Notes: a model not told the origin generated them from the letters alone. A DNA stretch of 64,000 bases from Listeria aquatica FSL S10-1188 (GCF_000525795.1 NZ_AOCG01000012.1:186001-250000), one strand, 5' to 3'; shown: positions 43,773 to 54,500, counted from the stretch's first letter. Numbers and translations: made by a program.

Positions 43773-44670
43773 ATGCCACAGTTTTTCCTAAATAAACGTT
43801 TGATTGTCTTGCTCATTTCAATCATTGTTCTTGTTGCGCTAGTCGGATTTTCACTTCGTGACAGAGAAAATGCATCGTGGCCAGAGCAATTTGTAAAAGA
43901 CGTTGTAGGGTTTGGTGAAAATATTGTTTCAAAACCAGTAACCTACGTGTCTAGTCTGGTAGATGGAGCTAAAGACCTCAAAAATACGTATACGGAAAAT
44001 GCAAAATTAAAAAAAACGCTTAGACGGGGTAGCGCAACTTGAAAGTGAAGTTGCTGACCTAAAAAAAGAGAATAAAGATCTAAAAGATTCACTAAATATC
44101 AAAGACAGCATTCGTGATTATGATCCAATCAATGCCATGGTCATTTCTAGGAATCCATCTAATTGGAATGAACAAGTTGAAATCGATAAAGGATCACGTG
44201 ATGGTGTAAAACCTGATATGGCAGTGATTACGGCTGGAGGTTTAATTGGCCGCATTACAAGTACTGGAGCCAAGTCATCAACTGTTGAGCTCTTAACTTC
44301 CAATGATACAAGAAACCGAGTTTCTGCTATGGTTCAAGGAAGCAAAAATGCTTATGGAATTATTAATGGTTACGACGGTGATACCAATTTGCTGGAATTA
44401 AAACAACTTCCTTATGATATGAAATTTTCAAAAGGACAAAAAATTGTTACTTCTGGTTTAGGTGGGAAATTCCCTGCAGGTATATTTGTCGGTACTATCG
44501 AAAAAGTTGAAACAGACAAAATGGGGCTTTCACAAACTGCTTACATCAAAACTGGCGCTGATATGTACGATATGAATCATATTATCATTTTACAACGTAC
44601 GGCTGAAACTTCATCCACTTCGAATGATACTGGTGAAACGGATACGTCCTCTTCGACTGGAGGAAATTAA
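43773..44670 (+). CDS. mreC: rod-shape determining protein MreC (one suspected frameshift)
   Basis: A bitopic membrane protein linking MreB to the elongation machinery. An extra A in 44009-44016 splits it after residue about 80; corrected length is 298 residues. One N-terminal membrane segment (LIVLLISIIVLVALVGF), a coiled coil (LDGVAQLESEVADLKKENKDLKDSL) and the extracellular beta domain (MAVITAGGLIGRITSTGAKSS in part; GQKIVTSGLGGKFPAGIFVG) are in the usual order. The C-terminus is a Ser/Thr-rich tail (SSTSNDTGETDTSSSTGG). mreD follows after 2 bases. Confidence 0.94.
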
Positions 44671-44672
44671 TC

Positions 44673-45200
44673 ATGAATGTAAAGAAAACCATTTGGCTTC
44701 CTCTAATCATGATTTTAACTTTCATTCTAGAGGGCGTTATCAGCTTAATATTTGCAAAGCCACTTTTTGGCGAGAGTAGAATGTTCATCCCTCATTTTAT
44801 ACTTGTTTTACTTATTTTGATGACTGCTTTTTATCGTAGGAATACAACGCTTATTTACGCTTTTATTTTTGGACTAACTTTTGATATTTATTATACAGGT
44901 ATTATGGGCATTTATTTCGCGCTATTTCCGTGTATCGTATATATCACAGATAAACTTCTAAAAGTATTGCAAAATAGCATGGTATTAGTTGGTTTAATTA
45001 CTGTGTTCAACATTATTTTAACCGAATCACTTGTTTACGCTTTTTACGTACTGATTGATTCGACTTCAATGGATGTTGCGACATTTATTGATAAGCGACT
45101 TTGGACAACAATTCTTTTGAACTTTGCTTTTTACTTAGTTGTCTTTTTCCCATTTCGACATTTCCTTGTAAAATTGAAAAAGTCGGAAGATCGCTTGTAA
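44673..45200 (+). CDS. mreD: rod-shape determining protein MreD
   Basis: A polytopic membrane protein of 175 residues with about five spans (WLPLIMILTFILEGVISLIF; FIPHFILVLLILMTAFY; IYAFIFGLTFDIYYTGIMGI; MVLVGLITVFNIILTESLVYAFYV; LWTTILLNFAFYLVVFFPF). It completes the mreBCD morphogenetic set. Identification is from hydropathy plus position, as MreD is weakly conserved. Confidence 0.92.
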   Translation: MNVKKTIWLPLIMILTFILEGVISLIFAKPLFGESRMFIPHFILVLLILMTAFYRRNTTLIYAFIFGLTFDIYYTGIMGIYFALFPCIVYITDKLLKVLQNSMVLVGLITVFNIILTESLVYAFYVLIDSTSMDVATFIDKRLWTTILLNFAFYLVVFFPFRHFLVKLKKSEDRL

Positions 45201-45277
45201 AAAACAGCTTGAATCGCTTAGATTTTATCGAGCAGCTGGTAGTTTTAGGCTGTTTAAAGCGATCGGGCTGTTTTTTC
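45201..45277 (+). terminator. mreBCD terminator
   Basis: A long interrupted stem: AAAACAGC with ATCGCTT on the left pairs with AAGCGAT and GCTGTTTT on the right, then a T tract, starting at the mreD stop. Confidence 0.7.
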
Positions 45278-45297
45278 TATATAAAGCGATTTTTTTC

Positions 45298-45306
45298 TGG
45301 TATAAT
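45298..45306 (+). promoter_or_regulatory. minCD extended -10 promoter
   Basis: TGG-TATAAT, 62 bases before minC and just after the mreBCD terminator, so minCD can be transcribed separately from mreBCD. Confidence 0.5.
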
Positions 45307-45367
45307 AAAAAATGGCGCTGATATATGAAATATTCTACTTTAAGCGCGGTGATGAGGTGAAAACTGG

Positions 45368-46045
45368 ATGAAGAAAAACGTGCAAATTAAAGGAACAAAG
45401 AATGGTATTCAAATTGTATTGAAAGATACTGCAAGTATTGAAGAACTTGAAACTGAACTCCTCGCACTTTTGAAAGATCAAAAAGCTGCACCTTATTCAG
45501 GAGAAAAACTTCCGGTTCAGGTCCAAATTGGAAACCGACTGTTTTCAGAAGAAGAAGAAAATAGGATTGAAAGTATTATTAAAGAGCAAAGTCAAATGGA
45601 GATCAACGCTTTTTATAGTGATGTGATGACAAAAGAAGATGCTAAAAAATGGAAAGAACAGGATCAAATCTTCTCGCTTGCAACGATTGTTCGTTCTGGG
45701 CAGGTTATTCAAGTTTCAGGAGATCTTCTTTTGATTGGAGATATTAACCCTGGTGGACAAATTCGATCGAGCGGTAATATTTTTGTGCTTGGTTCCATTA
45801 AGGGAATTGTTCACGCCGGTTTTGAAGGCGATGAAAAAGCTGTTGTTGCTGGAAAATTCCTGTATCCTTCACAAATACGAATCGCAGATCAGTCATTTGG
45901 TTTTGATAGTGAAGATTACAAAAACATTGAGGATACTGAACTTTTTTCTGCTTATATTAATGATGAAAACAAGTTAGTTGTTGACGATGTACATACAATC
46001 AGGAAAATCAGACCTGAAATTACAAATTTTGAAGGAGGACGATAA
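45368..46045 (+). CDS. minC: septum site-determining protein MinC
   Basis: An FtsZ polymerisation inhibitor recruited to the membrane by MinD. The 225-residue protein has an N-terminal FtsZ-binding domain (KKNVQIKGTKNGIQIVL..., about 1-95) and a C-terminal beta-helix domain with GDLLLIGDINPGGQIRSSGN and FVLGSIKGIVHAGFEGDE, the MinD-binding face. RBS GAGGTGAAAA precedes the ATG. There is no minE, as usual in rod-shaped Firmicutes that use DivIVA/MinJ-type positioning. Confidence 0.95.
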   Translation: MKKNVQIKGTKNGIQIVLKDTASIEELETELLALLKDQKAAPYSGEKLPVQVQIGNRLFSEEEENRIESIIKEQSQMEINAFYSDVMTKEDAKKWKEQDQIFSLATIVRSGQVIQVSGDLLLIGDINPGGQIRSSGNIFVLGSIKGIVHAGFEGDEKAVVAGKFLYPSQIRIADQSFGFDSEDYKNIEDTELFSAYINDENKLVVDDVHTIRKIRPEITNFEGGR

Positions 46046-46048
46046 AAG

Positions 46049-46849
46049 ATGGGTGAAGCAATCGTTATCACTTCTGGAAAAGGCGGAGTTGGAAAAACCA
46101 CTTCGACTGCTAATCTTGGAACTGCTCTTGCACTCCAAGGCAAAAAAGTTTGCTTAGTAGATATGGATATCGGCCTCCGTAATCTTGATGTTGTGCTTGG
46201 GCTTGAAAACCGAATTATTTATGATTTAGTTGATGTCGTTGAAGGCAGATGTAAAATTCATCAAGCATTAATAAAAGATAAACGTTTTGATGATTTATTA
46301 TTCTTGCTTCCTGCAGCTCAAACTACGGATAAATCTGCGGTTACTGCTGAACAAATGAAAGAATTAATCAGTGATCTTAGACCGGATTATGACTTTATTT
46401 TAATTGATTCGCCGGCGGGGATTGAAACAGGTTATAAAAATGCGGTTGCTGGGGCAGATCGAGCAATTGTTGTGACGACACCGGAAATTTCTGCAGTTCG
46501 TGATGCGGACCGGATTATTGGTCTTCTAGAGCAAGAAGAAATTGAGCCTCCAAAGCTTGTCATCAACCGGATTCGTACACAAATGATGCAAAACGGAGAT
46601 GTGATGGACATTGATGAAATCACGTCTCACCTTTCCATTGAACTTCTTGGGATCATTATTGACGACGATGAAGTTATTCGTTCATCCAATAATGGAAATC
46701 CCGTTGTGATGCTTCCAAATAGTCGAGCGTCACAAGGATATCGGAACATTGCCAGAAGATTACTTGGCGAGTCCATTCCATTAATGTCGATCGAGCAACC
46801 AAAGAAAGGCTTTTTCCAGCGCCTTAAACAATTATTCAGTAGAAACTAA
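46049..46849 (+). CDS. minD: septum site-determining ATPase MinD
   Basis: A membrane-associated ParA-type ATPase that recruits MinC. It has 266 residues. The deviant Walker A SGKGGVGKTTSTANLG lies at about 9-22, FILIDSPAGIETGY is the Walker B/switch region, and a C-terminal amphipathic membrane-targeting helix (KKGFFQRLKQLFSRN) is evident. The gap to minC is 3 bases. Confidence 0.96.
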   Translation: MGEAIVITSGKGGVGKTTSTANLGTALALQGKKVCLVDMDIGLRNLDVVLGLENRIIYDLVDVVEGRCKIHQALIKDKRFDDLLFLLPAAQTTDKSAVTAEQMKELISDLRPDYDFILIDSPAGIETGYKNAVAGADRAIVVTTPEISAVRDADRIIGLLEQEEIEPPKLVINRIRTQMMQNGDVMDIDEITSHLSIELLGIIIDDDEVIRSSNNGNPVVMLPNSRASQGYRNIARRLLGESIPLMSIEQPKKGFFQRLKQLFSRN

Positions 46850-46852
46850 GAG

Positions 46853-46882
46853 AAAAAGCCTTCACTTTTGTGGAGGCTTTTT
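46853..46882 (+). terminator. minCD terminator
   Basis: AAAAGCCT / AGGCTTTT stem with a 12-base loop and a short T tract. It lies just upstream of the RNase G RBS. Confidence 0.65.
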
Positions 46883-46902
46883 ATAAAGGAGATTTGCTAG
46901 TT

Positions 46903-48234
46903 ATGCGGCAGATACTTGTCAACACACGTACAACAGAAAAACGAATTGCAGTTTTAGATGGTAAAAAAGTTATTGATTTTAACCTTTTTCGTCCTACGGA
47001 AATGGTGCAGCCAGGTCAAATTTATTTAGCACAAATTGAAAAAATTGATCGAAAAATCCAAGCTTGCTTTGTCTCGCTTGGATCTGAAAAGGGGTTTCTC
47101 CATTTGGATGACATTCCAGAAGAAGCGGAGCGTCATCAAGGCGCTCGGCTTTTAGTTGAAGTCACGCGAATGGGCACAAAAACCAAATTGCCTCTCGTTA
47201 CTGGGATGATCGAGATTTCTGGTGAAACGCTCGTCTATATCTTCGGGAAGTCCTATTTTTCTGTTTCAAAGCGTATTCCAGATGGACGAAAAAAAAGAGC
47301 TTATTCAGTCTATCAAGCCGCACTTAGAAGAAGCGGAAGCTGTGATTCTTCGCTCACGAGCTGAAACGAGTTCGGCGGAGTCGATCCTTGCTGAACTGGA
47401 GGAAAAAAGGCAGTTTCTCGCAGATCTCCGTTTCCAGAGTAGAAAAAAGAAAAAAAACCTGGTCTTTTAGTAGATCAAAAAAACGCACTCACAAGGCAAG
47501 TCGAACGTTTTAAGCAGCACTATGATATCAGTGAAGTCGTTTCAGACGGAGCTTTCGCGCTTGCAACAAGACAGTCAAACTCACGGACACTATTTACAGA
47601 TTACGGGGTGGAAACTGAGCTTGAGAAGTGTTTAAATGAATTCGTACATGTGGATAGTGGGGCTTCACTTGTTATTGAAAAAACTGAGGCTATGTGGGTG
47701 ATAGACGTAAATTCTGGACACTTTTCGGCGACTTCTGATAAGCCAGAAACGGTTTTTCGTGTGAATCAGTCCGTTTTATCTGAAATTATAAGGCAGTTGC
47801 GTCTGCGTCAAATTAGTGGTTTTATTGTAATTGATTTTATCGGAGGAATGACGGAAACTCAACACGGAAAAATAGAAGCAGAAATGGAAAAACTGGTGCA
47901 AAAGGAACTTATGACTACGCAAATTGCCGGCTTTTCAAAGTCAGGTCTAATGCAACTTACGCGGAAGAAAAAAGAAGTTTCGCTTCTTGAACAGGTAACG
48001 GAGACTTGTCCGTCTTGTGGTGGAACCGGGCACGTCAAGACGGCCATTTCGGTTGCTTATGAACTAGAGCGTGAGCTAAGTGCTTTAAAAGACGTCGAAC
48101 AAGCGGTCATCATCGTGACTGAAGCCGTTTTAGACCAATTTTTAGAGCTTGAAACAGCGTTCAATATACAAGTGGACTGGGAAATTGCAGATGAACCTGT
48201 TCCATTTTATCAAATTCGTCGTATCTTTTCTTAA
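46903..48234 (+). CDS. rng: ribonuclease E/G family protein (three suspected frameshifts)
   Basis: A single-strand endoribonuclease of the RNase E/G family; in Firmicutes its exact substrates are unclear. Extra A in 47289-47296, 47443-47448 and 47450-47457 restore to one 443-codon frame. Visible are the N-terminal start MRQILVNTRTTEKRIAVL, an S1 domain (GQIYLAQIEKIDRKIQACFVSLG), the catalytic core EAMWVIDVNSGHFSATSD and FIVIDFIGGMTETQHG with the metal-binding aspartates, and a zinc-link-like TCPSCGGTGHVKT. The ATG at 46903 follows AAAGGAG. It lies directly before the L21 operon, as in Bacillus-group genomes that keep it. Confidence 0.9.
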
Positions 48235-48253
48235 GAGAAACGCGTGTGAGTGA

Positions 48254-48282
48254 TTGACAGAGGGGAGTGCGTGTGCTATGAT
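48254..48282 (+). promoter_or_regulatory. rplU operon promoter
   Basis: A perfect -35 TTGACA, 17 bases and TATGAT with an extended TGC. It is among the best sigma-A matches in the window, fitting a ribosomal protein operon. Confidence 0.85.
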
Positions 48283-48289
48283 TTTAATG

Positions 48290-48393
48290 TTATGTTTGTA
48301 GCGCACCACGCTACAACCGCTCAGATCTGGGTTAAGTGTTCATTTTCCGAGCCCCCTGTGATGGCGAGTCTTAGTATATGAGGAGGTGCAAGT
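48290..48393 (+). promoter_or_regulatory. ribosomal protein L21 leader
   Basis: The 5' UTR starts with the hairpin GTAGCG-CACCA-CGCTAC (48298-48314), followed by the CCGCTCAGATCTGGG and GAGCCCCCTGTGATGGCGAGTC segments typical of the L21 leader RNA of low-GC Gram-positives. It presumably binds L21 for autogenous control of rplU-prp-rpmA. The secondary structure was judged by eye. Confidence 0.75.
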
Positions 48394-48702
48394 ATGTACG
48401 CAATTATTGAAACAGGTGGGAAACAAATCAAAGTAGAAGCTGGTCAAGAAATCTATGTTGAGAAATTAGCTGGTGAAGTTGGCGATGTGGTTACTTTTGA
48501 TAAGGTTCTTTTCGTTGGTGGCGATGCTGCAAAAGTCGGAACTCCTTTTGTTGAAGGAGCAACGGTTACTGCAAAAGTTGAAAAACAAGGTCGTGCCAAG
48601 AAACTTACGGTTTTCAAATATAAACCGAAAAAGAACTACCACAAAAAACAAGGTCATCGTCAACCTTATACAAAATTAACAGTTGATGCAATCAATGCTT
48701 AA
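48394..48702 (+). CDS. rplU: 50S ribosomal protein L21
   Basis: A 102-residue large-subunit protein: [18 protein letters not shown] at the N-terminus and the RNA-binding end [30 protein letters not shown] precedes the ATG. First gene of rplU-prp-rpmA under the L21 leader. Confidence 0.98.
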   Translation: MYAIIETGGKQIKVEAGQEIYVEKLAGEVGDVVTFDKVLFVGGDAAKVGTPFVEGATVTAKVEKQGRAKKLTVFKYKPKKNYHKKQGHRQPYTKLTVDAINA

Positions 48703-48719
48703 TTTGAAGGGACGAAACA

Positions 48720-49037
48720 ATGATTTACGTGAATGTTGATAAAAAAAATGAATTGATTACTTCTTTTACAATGGACGGGCATGCCGATTTTGCCGAAAGA
48801 GGCAGTGATCTTGTATGTGCGGGAGCTTCTTCTATTGCTTATGGAATGATAAATGCGATTTCAGAAGCAGAAGGATTCGATCCAGTTGTTGAAGAAGATG
48901 AAGGGTATCTTCATTATTCGGTTCCAGCTGAGTTCATTAAAAAAGAGGCGGTTCAAATTTTATTGACGGGAATGGTGAATCAATTACGATCACTAGCGTA
49001 CAGCTATCCTGATCATATTAAAATTAACTCCAAATAG
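48720..49037 (+). CDS. prp: ribosomal-processing cysteine protease Prp (YsxB)
   Basis: A cysteine protease that removes the N-terminal extension of ribosomal protein L27. The 105-residue protein keeps the catalytic pair: GHADFAERGSDLVCAGASS holds His21 and Cys33, the spacing known for Prp. It sits between rplU and rpmA, its substrate gene, with gaps of 17 and 12 bases. The L27 encoded next has the matching cleavable extension. Confidence 0.95.
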   Translation: MIYVNVDKKNELITSFTMDGHADFAERGSDLVCAGASSIAYGMINAISEAEGFDPVVEEDEGYLHYSVPAEFIKKEAVQILLTGMVNQLRSLAYSYPDHIKINSK

Positions 49038-49049
49038 GAGGTGTATGTC

Positions 49050-49341
49050 ATGTTAAAATTTGATATTCAACATTTTGCCCACAAAAAAGGCGGTGGTTCC
49101 ACTTCCAATGGTCGTGATTCAGAATCAAAACGTCTAGGTGCAAAACGTGCTGACGGTCAGTTCGTAACTGGTGGTTCTATCCTTTATCGTCAACGCGGAA
49201 CGAAGATCTATCCAGGAACTAACGTTGGACGCGGCGGCGATGATACGCTTTTCGCTAAAGTTGATGGCGTTGTTCGTTTTGAACGCATGGGACGCGACAA
49301 GAAAAAAAGTTAGCGTTTATCCTGAAGCTCAAGAAGCATAA
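49050..49341 (+). CDS. rpmA: 50S ribosomal protein L27 with cleavable N-terminal extension (one suspected frameshift)
   Basis: L27 reaches into the peptidyl transferase centre. The ATG at 49050 follows AGGAGGTG (49037-49044). The product starts [18 protein letters not shown]: the Firmicutes prepeptide, expected to be cut by Prp after the phenylalanine so that mature L27 begins at Ala-His-Lys. An extra A in 49302-49308 truncates the frame at 49313; corrected length is 96 residues ending [14 protein letters not shown]. An essential gene, so the truncation is very likely an artefact. Confidence 0.96.
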
Positions 49342-49345
49342 GTTA

Positions 49346-49379
49346 AAGCTGGGACCTTTTGGGTCTCGGCTTTTTTTTT
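49346..49379 (+). terminator. rplU-prp-rpmA terminator
   Basis: AAGCTGGGACC / GGTCTCGGCTT stem (with G-U pairs) and nine T. Confidence 0.88.
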
Positions 49380-49466
49380 GTGAAAAAAATAACTTGAAAA
49401 TGCTAGCCCCTTGAAATTTAATGGATTAGTGACATTCAATTTGTGAAAAAATTGCATACTATTTCA

Positions 49467-49495
49467 TTGACAGCGTTTACTTATTGTGTTTTAAT
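49467..49495 (+). promoter_or_regulatory. glpFK promoter overlapped by a CcpA cre-like site
   Basis: TTGACA, 17 bases, TTTAAT. The sequence TTGACAGCGTTTACTT (49467-49482) overlaps the -35 and matches the cre consensus WTGNAANCGNWNNCWW with one mismatch, predicting catabolite repression. Confidence 0.7.
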
Positions 49496-49530
49496 GAAAT
49501 CAAGTTAATGAATTTGTCAGGAGAAGAGAT

Positions 49531-49590
49531 GACGACCAAAACGGCAGCAAGGGGAATTTGCGCCTTCGTTTTGTTCGTCATTCTTTTTTT
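49531..49590 (+). terminator. leader terminator of glpFK, presumed target of GlpP antitermination
   Basis: Left arm GACGACCAAAACG pairs with right arm CGTTTTGTTCGTC, then a T-rich tract, inside the 5' leader about 80 bases before the glpF ATG. It is placed like the leader terminator that GlpP plus glycerol-3-phosphate overrides in Bacillus. A second inverted repeat, CCTCAATTTGAGG, follows near 49613-49626. Confidence 0.75.
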
Positions 49591-49671
49591 GAATAAAAAA
49601 GTTTGACGTTCCTCAATTTGAGGAATAATGAAAGGAACGTTCATACAAAAATCAAAAGGAGTTGTTGGTCC

Positions 49672-50490
49672 ATGATTGATACAAGTTTGGGGATTCAATT
49701 TTTGGGTGAAGTAATTGGCACGGCCGTTTTAGTTCTTTTAGGTGGCGGTGTTGTTGCCGGAGTTTCTTTAAAATCTTCAAAAGCGGAAAACACGGGATGG
49801 GTTCTTGTCGCTTTTGCTTGGGGATTTGCTGTTACAATGGGTATTTATGTTTCCGGTTTCATGAGTATGGCCCATCTTAATCCAGCGGTTACGCTTGGTA
49901 TGGCATTAGCTGGAACATTTCCTTGGAGTTACGTATTGCCTTATATTATTGCTCAGTTTATCGGAGCCTTTATCGGAGCGACGCTTGTATGGCTCCATTA
50001 CTATCCACACTGGAAAGTGACAGAAGATAAAGCGGCAAAACTTGGCGTTTTCTCGACTGCTCCAGCCATTCGTCATTATACGTCGAACGTTTTTGGAGAA
50101 GCCCTTGGAACCTTTGTTTTAGTATTTGGTTTGATAGCTTTCGGTGCTAATAAATTTTCAGAGGGATTAAATCCGATTGCAGTAGGGATCTTAATTATTG
50201 CTATTGGGATGAGTCTTGGTGGAACAACAGGTTATGCGATCAACCCTGCACGGGATCTTGGACCACGGATCGCTCATTTTGTTTGGCCTATTTCAGGAAA
50301 AGGTGGTTCTGATTGGAGCTATTCTTGGGTACCTGTAATTGGACCATTCCTCGGAGGCGGACTTGGAGCTTTGACATACAATGCTATTGTTAATCAAGAT
50401 TTTGGAATCTGGTTCTGGCTTGTACTCGTGCTTTTCATTCTTGTGTTGATTCTTTCGATGATGCTTGATAAGAAAAAACAACTTGTATAA
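49672..50490 (+). CDS. glpF: glycerol uptake facilitator (aquaglyceroporin)
   Basis: A membrane channel for glycerol diffusion. The 272-residue MIP-family protein has six spans and two half-helix NPA motifs: MAHLNPAVTLGMALAG and YAINPARDLGPRI; the Asp after the second NPA-Arg marks the glycerol-conducting branch. The ATG at 49672 follows AAAGGAG (49655-49661). It lies upstream of glpK with a 45-base gap. Catabolite and GlpP control are read from the leader. Confidence 0.95.
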   Translation: MIDTSLGIQFLGEVIGTAVLVLLGGGVVAGVSLKSSKAENTGWVLVAFAWGFAVTMGIYVSGFMSMAHLNPAVTLGMALAGTFPWSYVLPYIIAQFIGAFIGATLVWLHYYPHWKVTEDKAAKLGVFSTAPAIRHYTSNVFGEALGTFVLVFGLIAFGANKFSEGLNPIAVGILIIAIGMSLGGTTGYAINPARDLGPRIAHFVWPISGKGGSDWSYSWVPVIGPFLGGGLGALTYNAIVNQDFGIWFWLVLVLFILVLILSMMLDKKKQLV

Positions 50491-50520
50491 CATAAGCGAT
50501 ACAAAAAGGATTTTGTTTAA

Positions 50521-52029
<1,509 letters not shown>

Positions 52030-52043
52030 AAGAAAAAAAACTC

Positions 52044-52086
52044 AAAAAAGCGTTTTAGACTTTTTTATCGTCTAAGACGCTTTTTT
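52044..52086 (+). terminator. glpFK terminator
   Basis: AAAAAAGCGTTTTAGAC / GTCTAAGACGCTTTTTT stem with a T-rich tail. Confidence 0.9.
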
Positions 52087-52188
52087 GGTTTTTTCTTTTT
52101 TGTTATTTTTGAAAAGAAAAGAAGAGTAAAGTTTGAAATCCCCATTCAATTTATGAAAAACTGTCTTAAAATTCTTGAGAAAAATCGC

Positions 52189-52216
52189 TTGCGGAATCAG
52201 GGTTTATTGTTATAAT
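52189..52216 (+). promoter_or_regulatory. obgE promoter
   Basis: TTGCGG, 16 bases, TATAAT preceded by an extended TGT, 34 bases upstream of the obgE ATG. Confidence 0.55.
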
Positions 52217-52250
52217 GAAAGGTAAGACTTTGATAGAACGGAGATTAAAG

Positions 52251-53540
52251 ATGTTTGTAGATCGAGTGAAAATAGATGTAAAAGCTGGGAATGGTGGCGA
52301 TGGAATGGTGGCATTTCGTCGCGAAAAGTTTGTTCCAAATGGTGGACCAGCTGGTGGTGATGGTGGAAAAGGAGCCGATGTCGTGTTTGAAGTTGACGAG
52401 GGCTTACGAACGCTGATTGATTTTCGTTATAAGCGGAAATTTAAAGCTCCGCACGGGGAAAACGGCATGAGTAAAAGCATGCACGGACGAGGTGCGAATG
52501 ACTTAGTAGTTATGGTTCCACCTGGTACTGTTGTTAAAGACTTAGAAACAGGGGAAGTGATCGCTGATCTTGTCGCAGATGGACAACGCGCTGTCATCGC
52601 AAAAGGAGGTCGTGGGGGTCGTGGTAACAAAAGATTTGCAACGCCCGCTAACCCGGCTCCTGAGCTTTCTGAGAACGGGGAACCTGGTGTCGAACGTACG
52701 GTTCAACTGGAATTAAAAGTATTAGCTGATGTCGGACTTGTGGGTTTCCCAAGTGTTGGTAAATCAACCTTGTTGTCAATCGTTTCCGCGGCGCGACCTA
52801 AAATTGCAGCCTATCACTTCACAACGCTTGTTCCGAATCTCGGAATGGTGGACGTTGGGGATGGTCGTAGCTTTGTAATGGCAGACTTGCCTGGTCTGAT
52901 TGAAGGAGCAAGTCAAGGGGTTGGACTTGGGCACCAGTTCTTGCGTCACATTGAGCGGACGCGTGTCATTGTCCATGTGATTGATATGTCTGGCTCTGAA
53001 GGGAGAGATCCTTATGAGGATTATCTAACTATTAATAAAGAGCTTGAAGCCTATAATCTTCGTTTAATGGAACGACCACAAATTATTGTGGCAAATAAGA
53101 TGGATATGCCAGAAGCAGAAGAAGCCCTTCAAGCTTTTTCTGAAAAGGTTGGACCAGAAATTGCGATTTACCCTATTTCTGCATTAACGCAAAGCGGTTT
53201 AAAGCCGTTGTTAATTAAAATTGCTGATGAACTAGAAGAAACTCCTGAATTTCCCCTTGAGGAAGTGTTGGAGCAGGAAGAACAAAATACGGTTCTTTAT
53301 AAATTCCATGCAGAGGAACCTGAATTTGAGATCACTCGTGATCCAGACGGTGCTTTTGTGCTGAGCGGAGACAAAGTGGAACGTTTATTTGCGATGACGA
53401 ATTTCGAACGTGATGCTTCGATTAATCGTTTCGCTCGTCAACTTCGTGCAATGGGCGTTGATGAAGCACTTAGAAAACGTGGGGCAGAAGATGGCGATGT
53501 CGTCCGTCTGCTTGATTTTGAATTTGAATTTCAAGAATAA
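52251..53540 (+). CDS. obgE: GTPase ObgE/CgtA
   Basis: A ribosome-associated GTPase in 50S maturation and stress signalling. The 429-residue protein has three parts: a glycine-rich Obg fold ([17 protein letters not shown] ... [14 protein letters not shown]), a G domain with [15 protein letters not shown] (G1), [17 protein letters not shown] (G3) and [12 protein letters not shown] (G4), and a C-terminal OCT domain (about 345-429). The ATG at 52251 gives the standard [13 protein letters not shown] start. pheA follows after a terminator-like hairpin. Confidence 0.96.
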   Translation: MFVDRVKIDVKAGNGGDGMVAFRREKFVPNGGPAGGDGGKGADVVFEVDEGLRTLIDFRYKRKFKAPHGENGMSKSMHGRGANDLVVMVPPGTVVKDLETGEVIADLVADGQRAVIAKGGRGGRGNKRFATPANPAPELSENGEPGVERTVQLELKVLADVGLVGFPSVGKSTLLSIVSAARPKIAAYHFTTLVPNLGMVDVGDGRSFVMADLPGLIEGASQGVGLGHQFLRHIERTRVIVHVIDMSGSEGRDPYEDYLTINKELEAYNLRLMERPQIIVANKMDMPEAEEALQAFSEKVGPEIAIYPISALTQSGLKPLLIKIADELEETPEFPLEEVLEQEEQNTVLYKFHAEEPEFEITRDPDGAFVLSGDKVERLFAMTNFERDASINRFARQLRAMGVDEALRKRGAEDGDVVRLLDFEFEFQE

Positions 53541-53543
53541 TAG

Positions 53544-53598
53544 GAGGGGGACTGGAAATTTTTTCATGTGTTTTGAGGAAATTTCCTGACCCCTTTTT
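53544..53598 (+). terminator. obgE terminator
   Basis: AGGGG and TGGAAATTT on the left pair with AAATTTCC and CCCCT on the right across small internal bulges, followed by six T. Confidence 0.7.
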
Positions 53599-53624
53599 TC
53601 ATTTAAAAGGAGCTTGGTGTAAAA

Positions 53625-54500
53625 ATGGATATTGCTTACTTGGGGCCAGTGGCTTCTTTTACTCATAGCGCAGCCCAATATGCTTTCCCAGATGAAAATC
53701 TCGTGCCTCTTGGAACGATTCCAGACGCTATTATGGCAATCCAAAGAGGGGAAGTAGACGCTGCTGTTGTACCGATCGAAAATACAATTGAAGGCGGTGT
53801 CAATACAACGCTTGATTACTTATTCCATTTTGCGGATGTTCCGATTCAAGCAGAGATTGTTCTTCCAATCGCACAGCATGTAATGGTTCATCCCCAAAAT
53901 GAAGCGGTATGGAAGTCAGTTCAAAAAGTTCTTAGTCATCCGCAGGGGCTTGCTCAGTGCGCGAAGTTTCTTCATGAACATTTGTATGGCGTGGAACAAA
54001 TTGCAACCCCTTCAACTGCATACGCTGCAAAATGGGTCAAAGAGCATCCAGATGAACTTGCAGCAGCAATTGCACCTGACCTAGCGGCGGCTCAATACGG
54101 TCTTAAAACCGTCCAAGCTAATGCACAAGATATTGAGCTGAATCAAACGAGATTTGCTGTCTTAAGTCGGAAGAAACCCAAACTCGCGCTTCCTGCTGAA
54201 GAGGAAAAAACTTCGATTAGTGTAATTTTACCGAATAACCTTCCAGGTGCCTTACATAAAGTGCTTTCTGCTTTTGCTTGGCGAAATATTGACTTGAGTA
54301 AAATTGAATCCCGTCCACTAAAAACATCACTTGGAGAATATTTCTTTTTGATCGATCTTTATTCTTCCGAAAAAACAGAGCTCGTGAAAAATGCTCTTTC
54401 AGAAATTAATTTACTTGGTGGCGAAACCAAAGTCCTTGGTACTTATCATGTTTTTCGAATTTTAAAAAAACACCGGAGAGGGTTGAATCAATGTGAATAA
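53625..54500 (+). CDS. pheA: prephenate dehydratase
   Basis: Converts prephenate to phenylpyruvate in phenylalanine synthesis. The protein has an N-terminal PDT domain (MDIAYLGPVASFTHSAAQ; PIENTIEGGVNTTLDYLF; ELNQTRFAVLSR with the catalytic Thr-Arg-Phe) and a C-terminal ACT domain for Phe feedback (GALHKVLSAFAWRNIDLSKIESRP). As written it has 291 residues and overlaps the next gene by 8 bases. If the 7-A run 54464-54470 has one extra A, it would end at 54486 (286 residues) with no overlap. It stands at the synteny break discussed in the findings. Confidence 0.94.
   Translation: MDIAYLGPVASFTHSAAQYAFPDENLVPLGTIPDAIMAIQRGEVDAAVVPIENTIEGGVNTTLDYLFHFADVPIQAEIVLPIAQHVMVHPQNEAVWKSVQKVLSHPQGLAQCAKFLHEHLYGVEQIATPSTAYAAKWVKEHPDELAAAIAPDLAAAQYGLKTVQANAQDIELNQTRFAVLSRKKPKLALPAEEEKTSISVILPNNLPGALHKVLSAFAWRNIDLSKIESRPLKTSLGEYFFLIDLYSSEKTELVKNALSEINLLGGETKVLGTYHVFRILKKHRRGLNQCE

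Noticed and set aside
44009..44670. mreC as a pseudogene
   Set aside because: The coiled coil continues in the neighbouring frame without loss, and mreBCD is normally essential in rods; the cause is one extra A.
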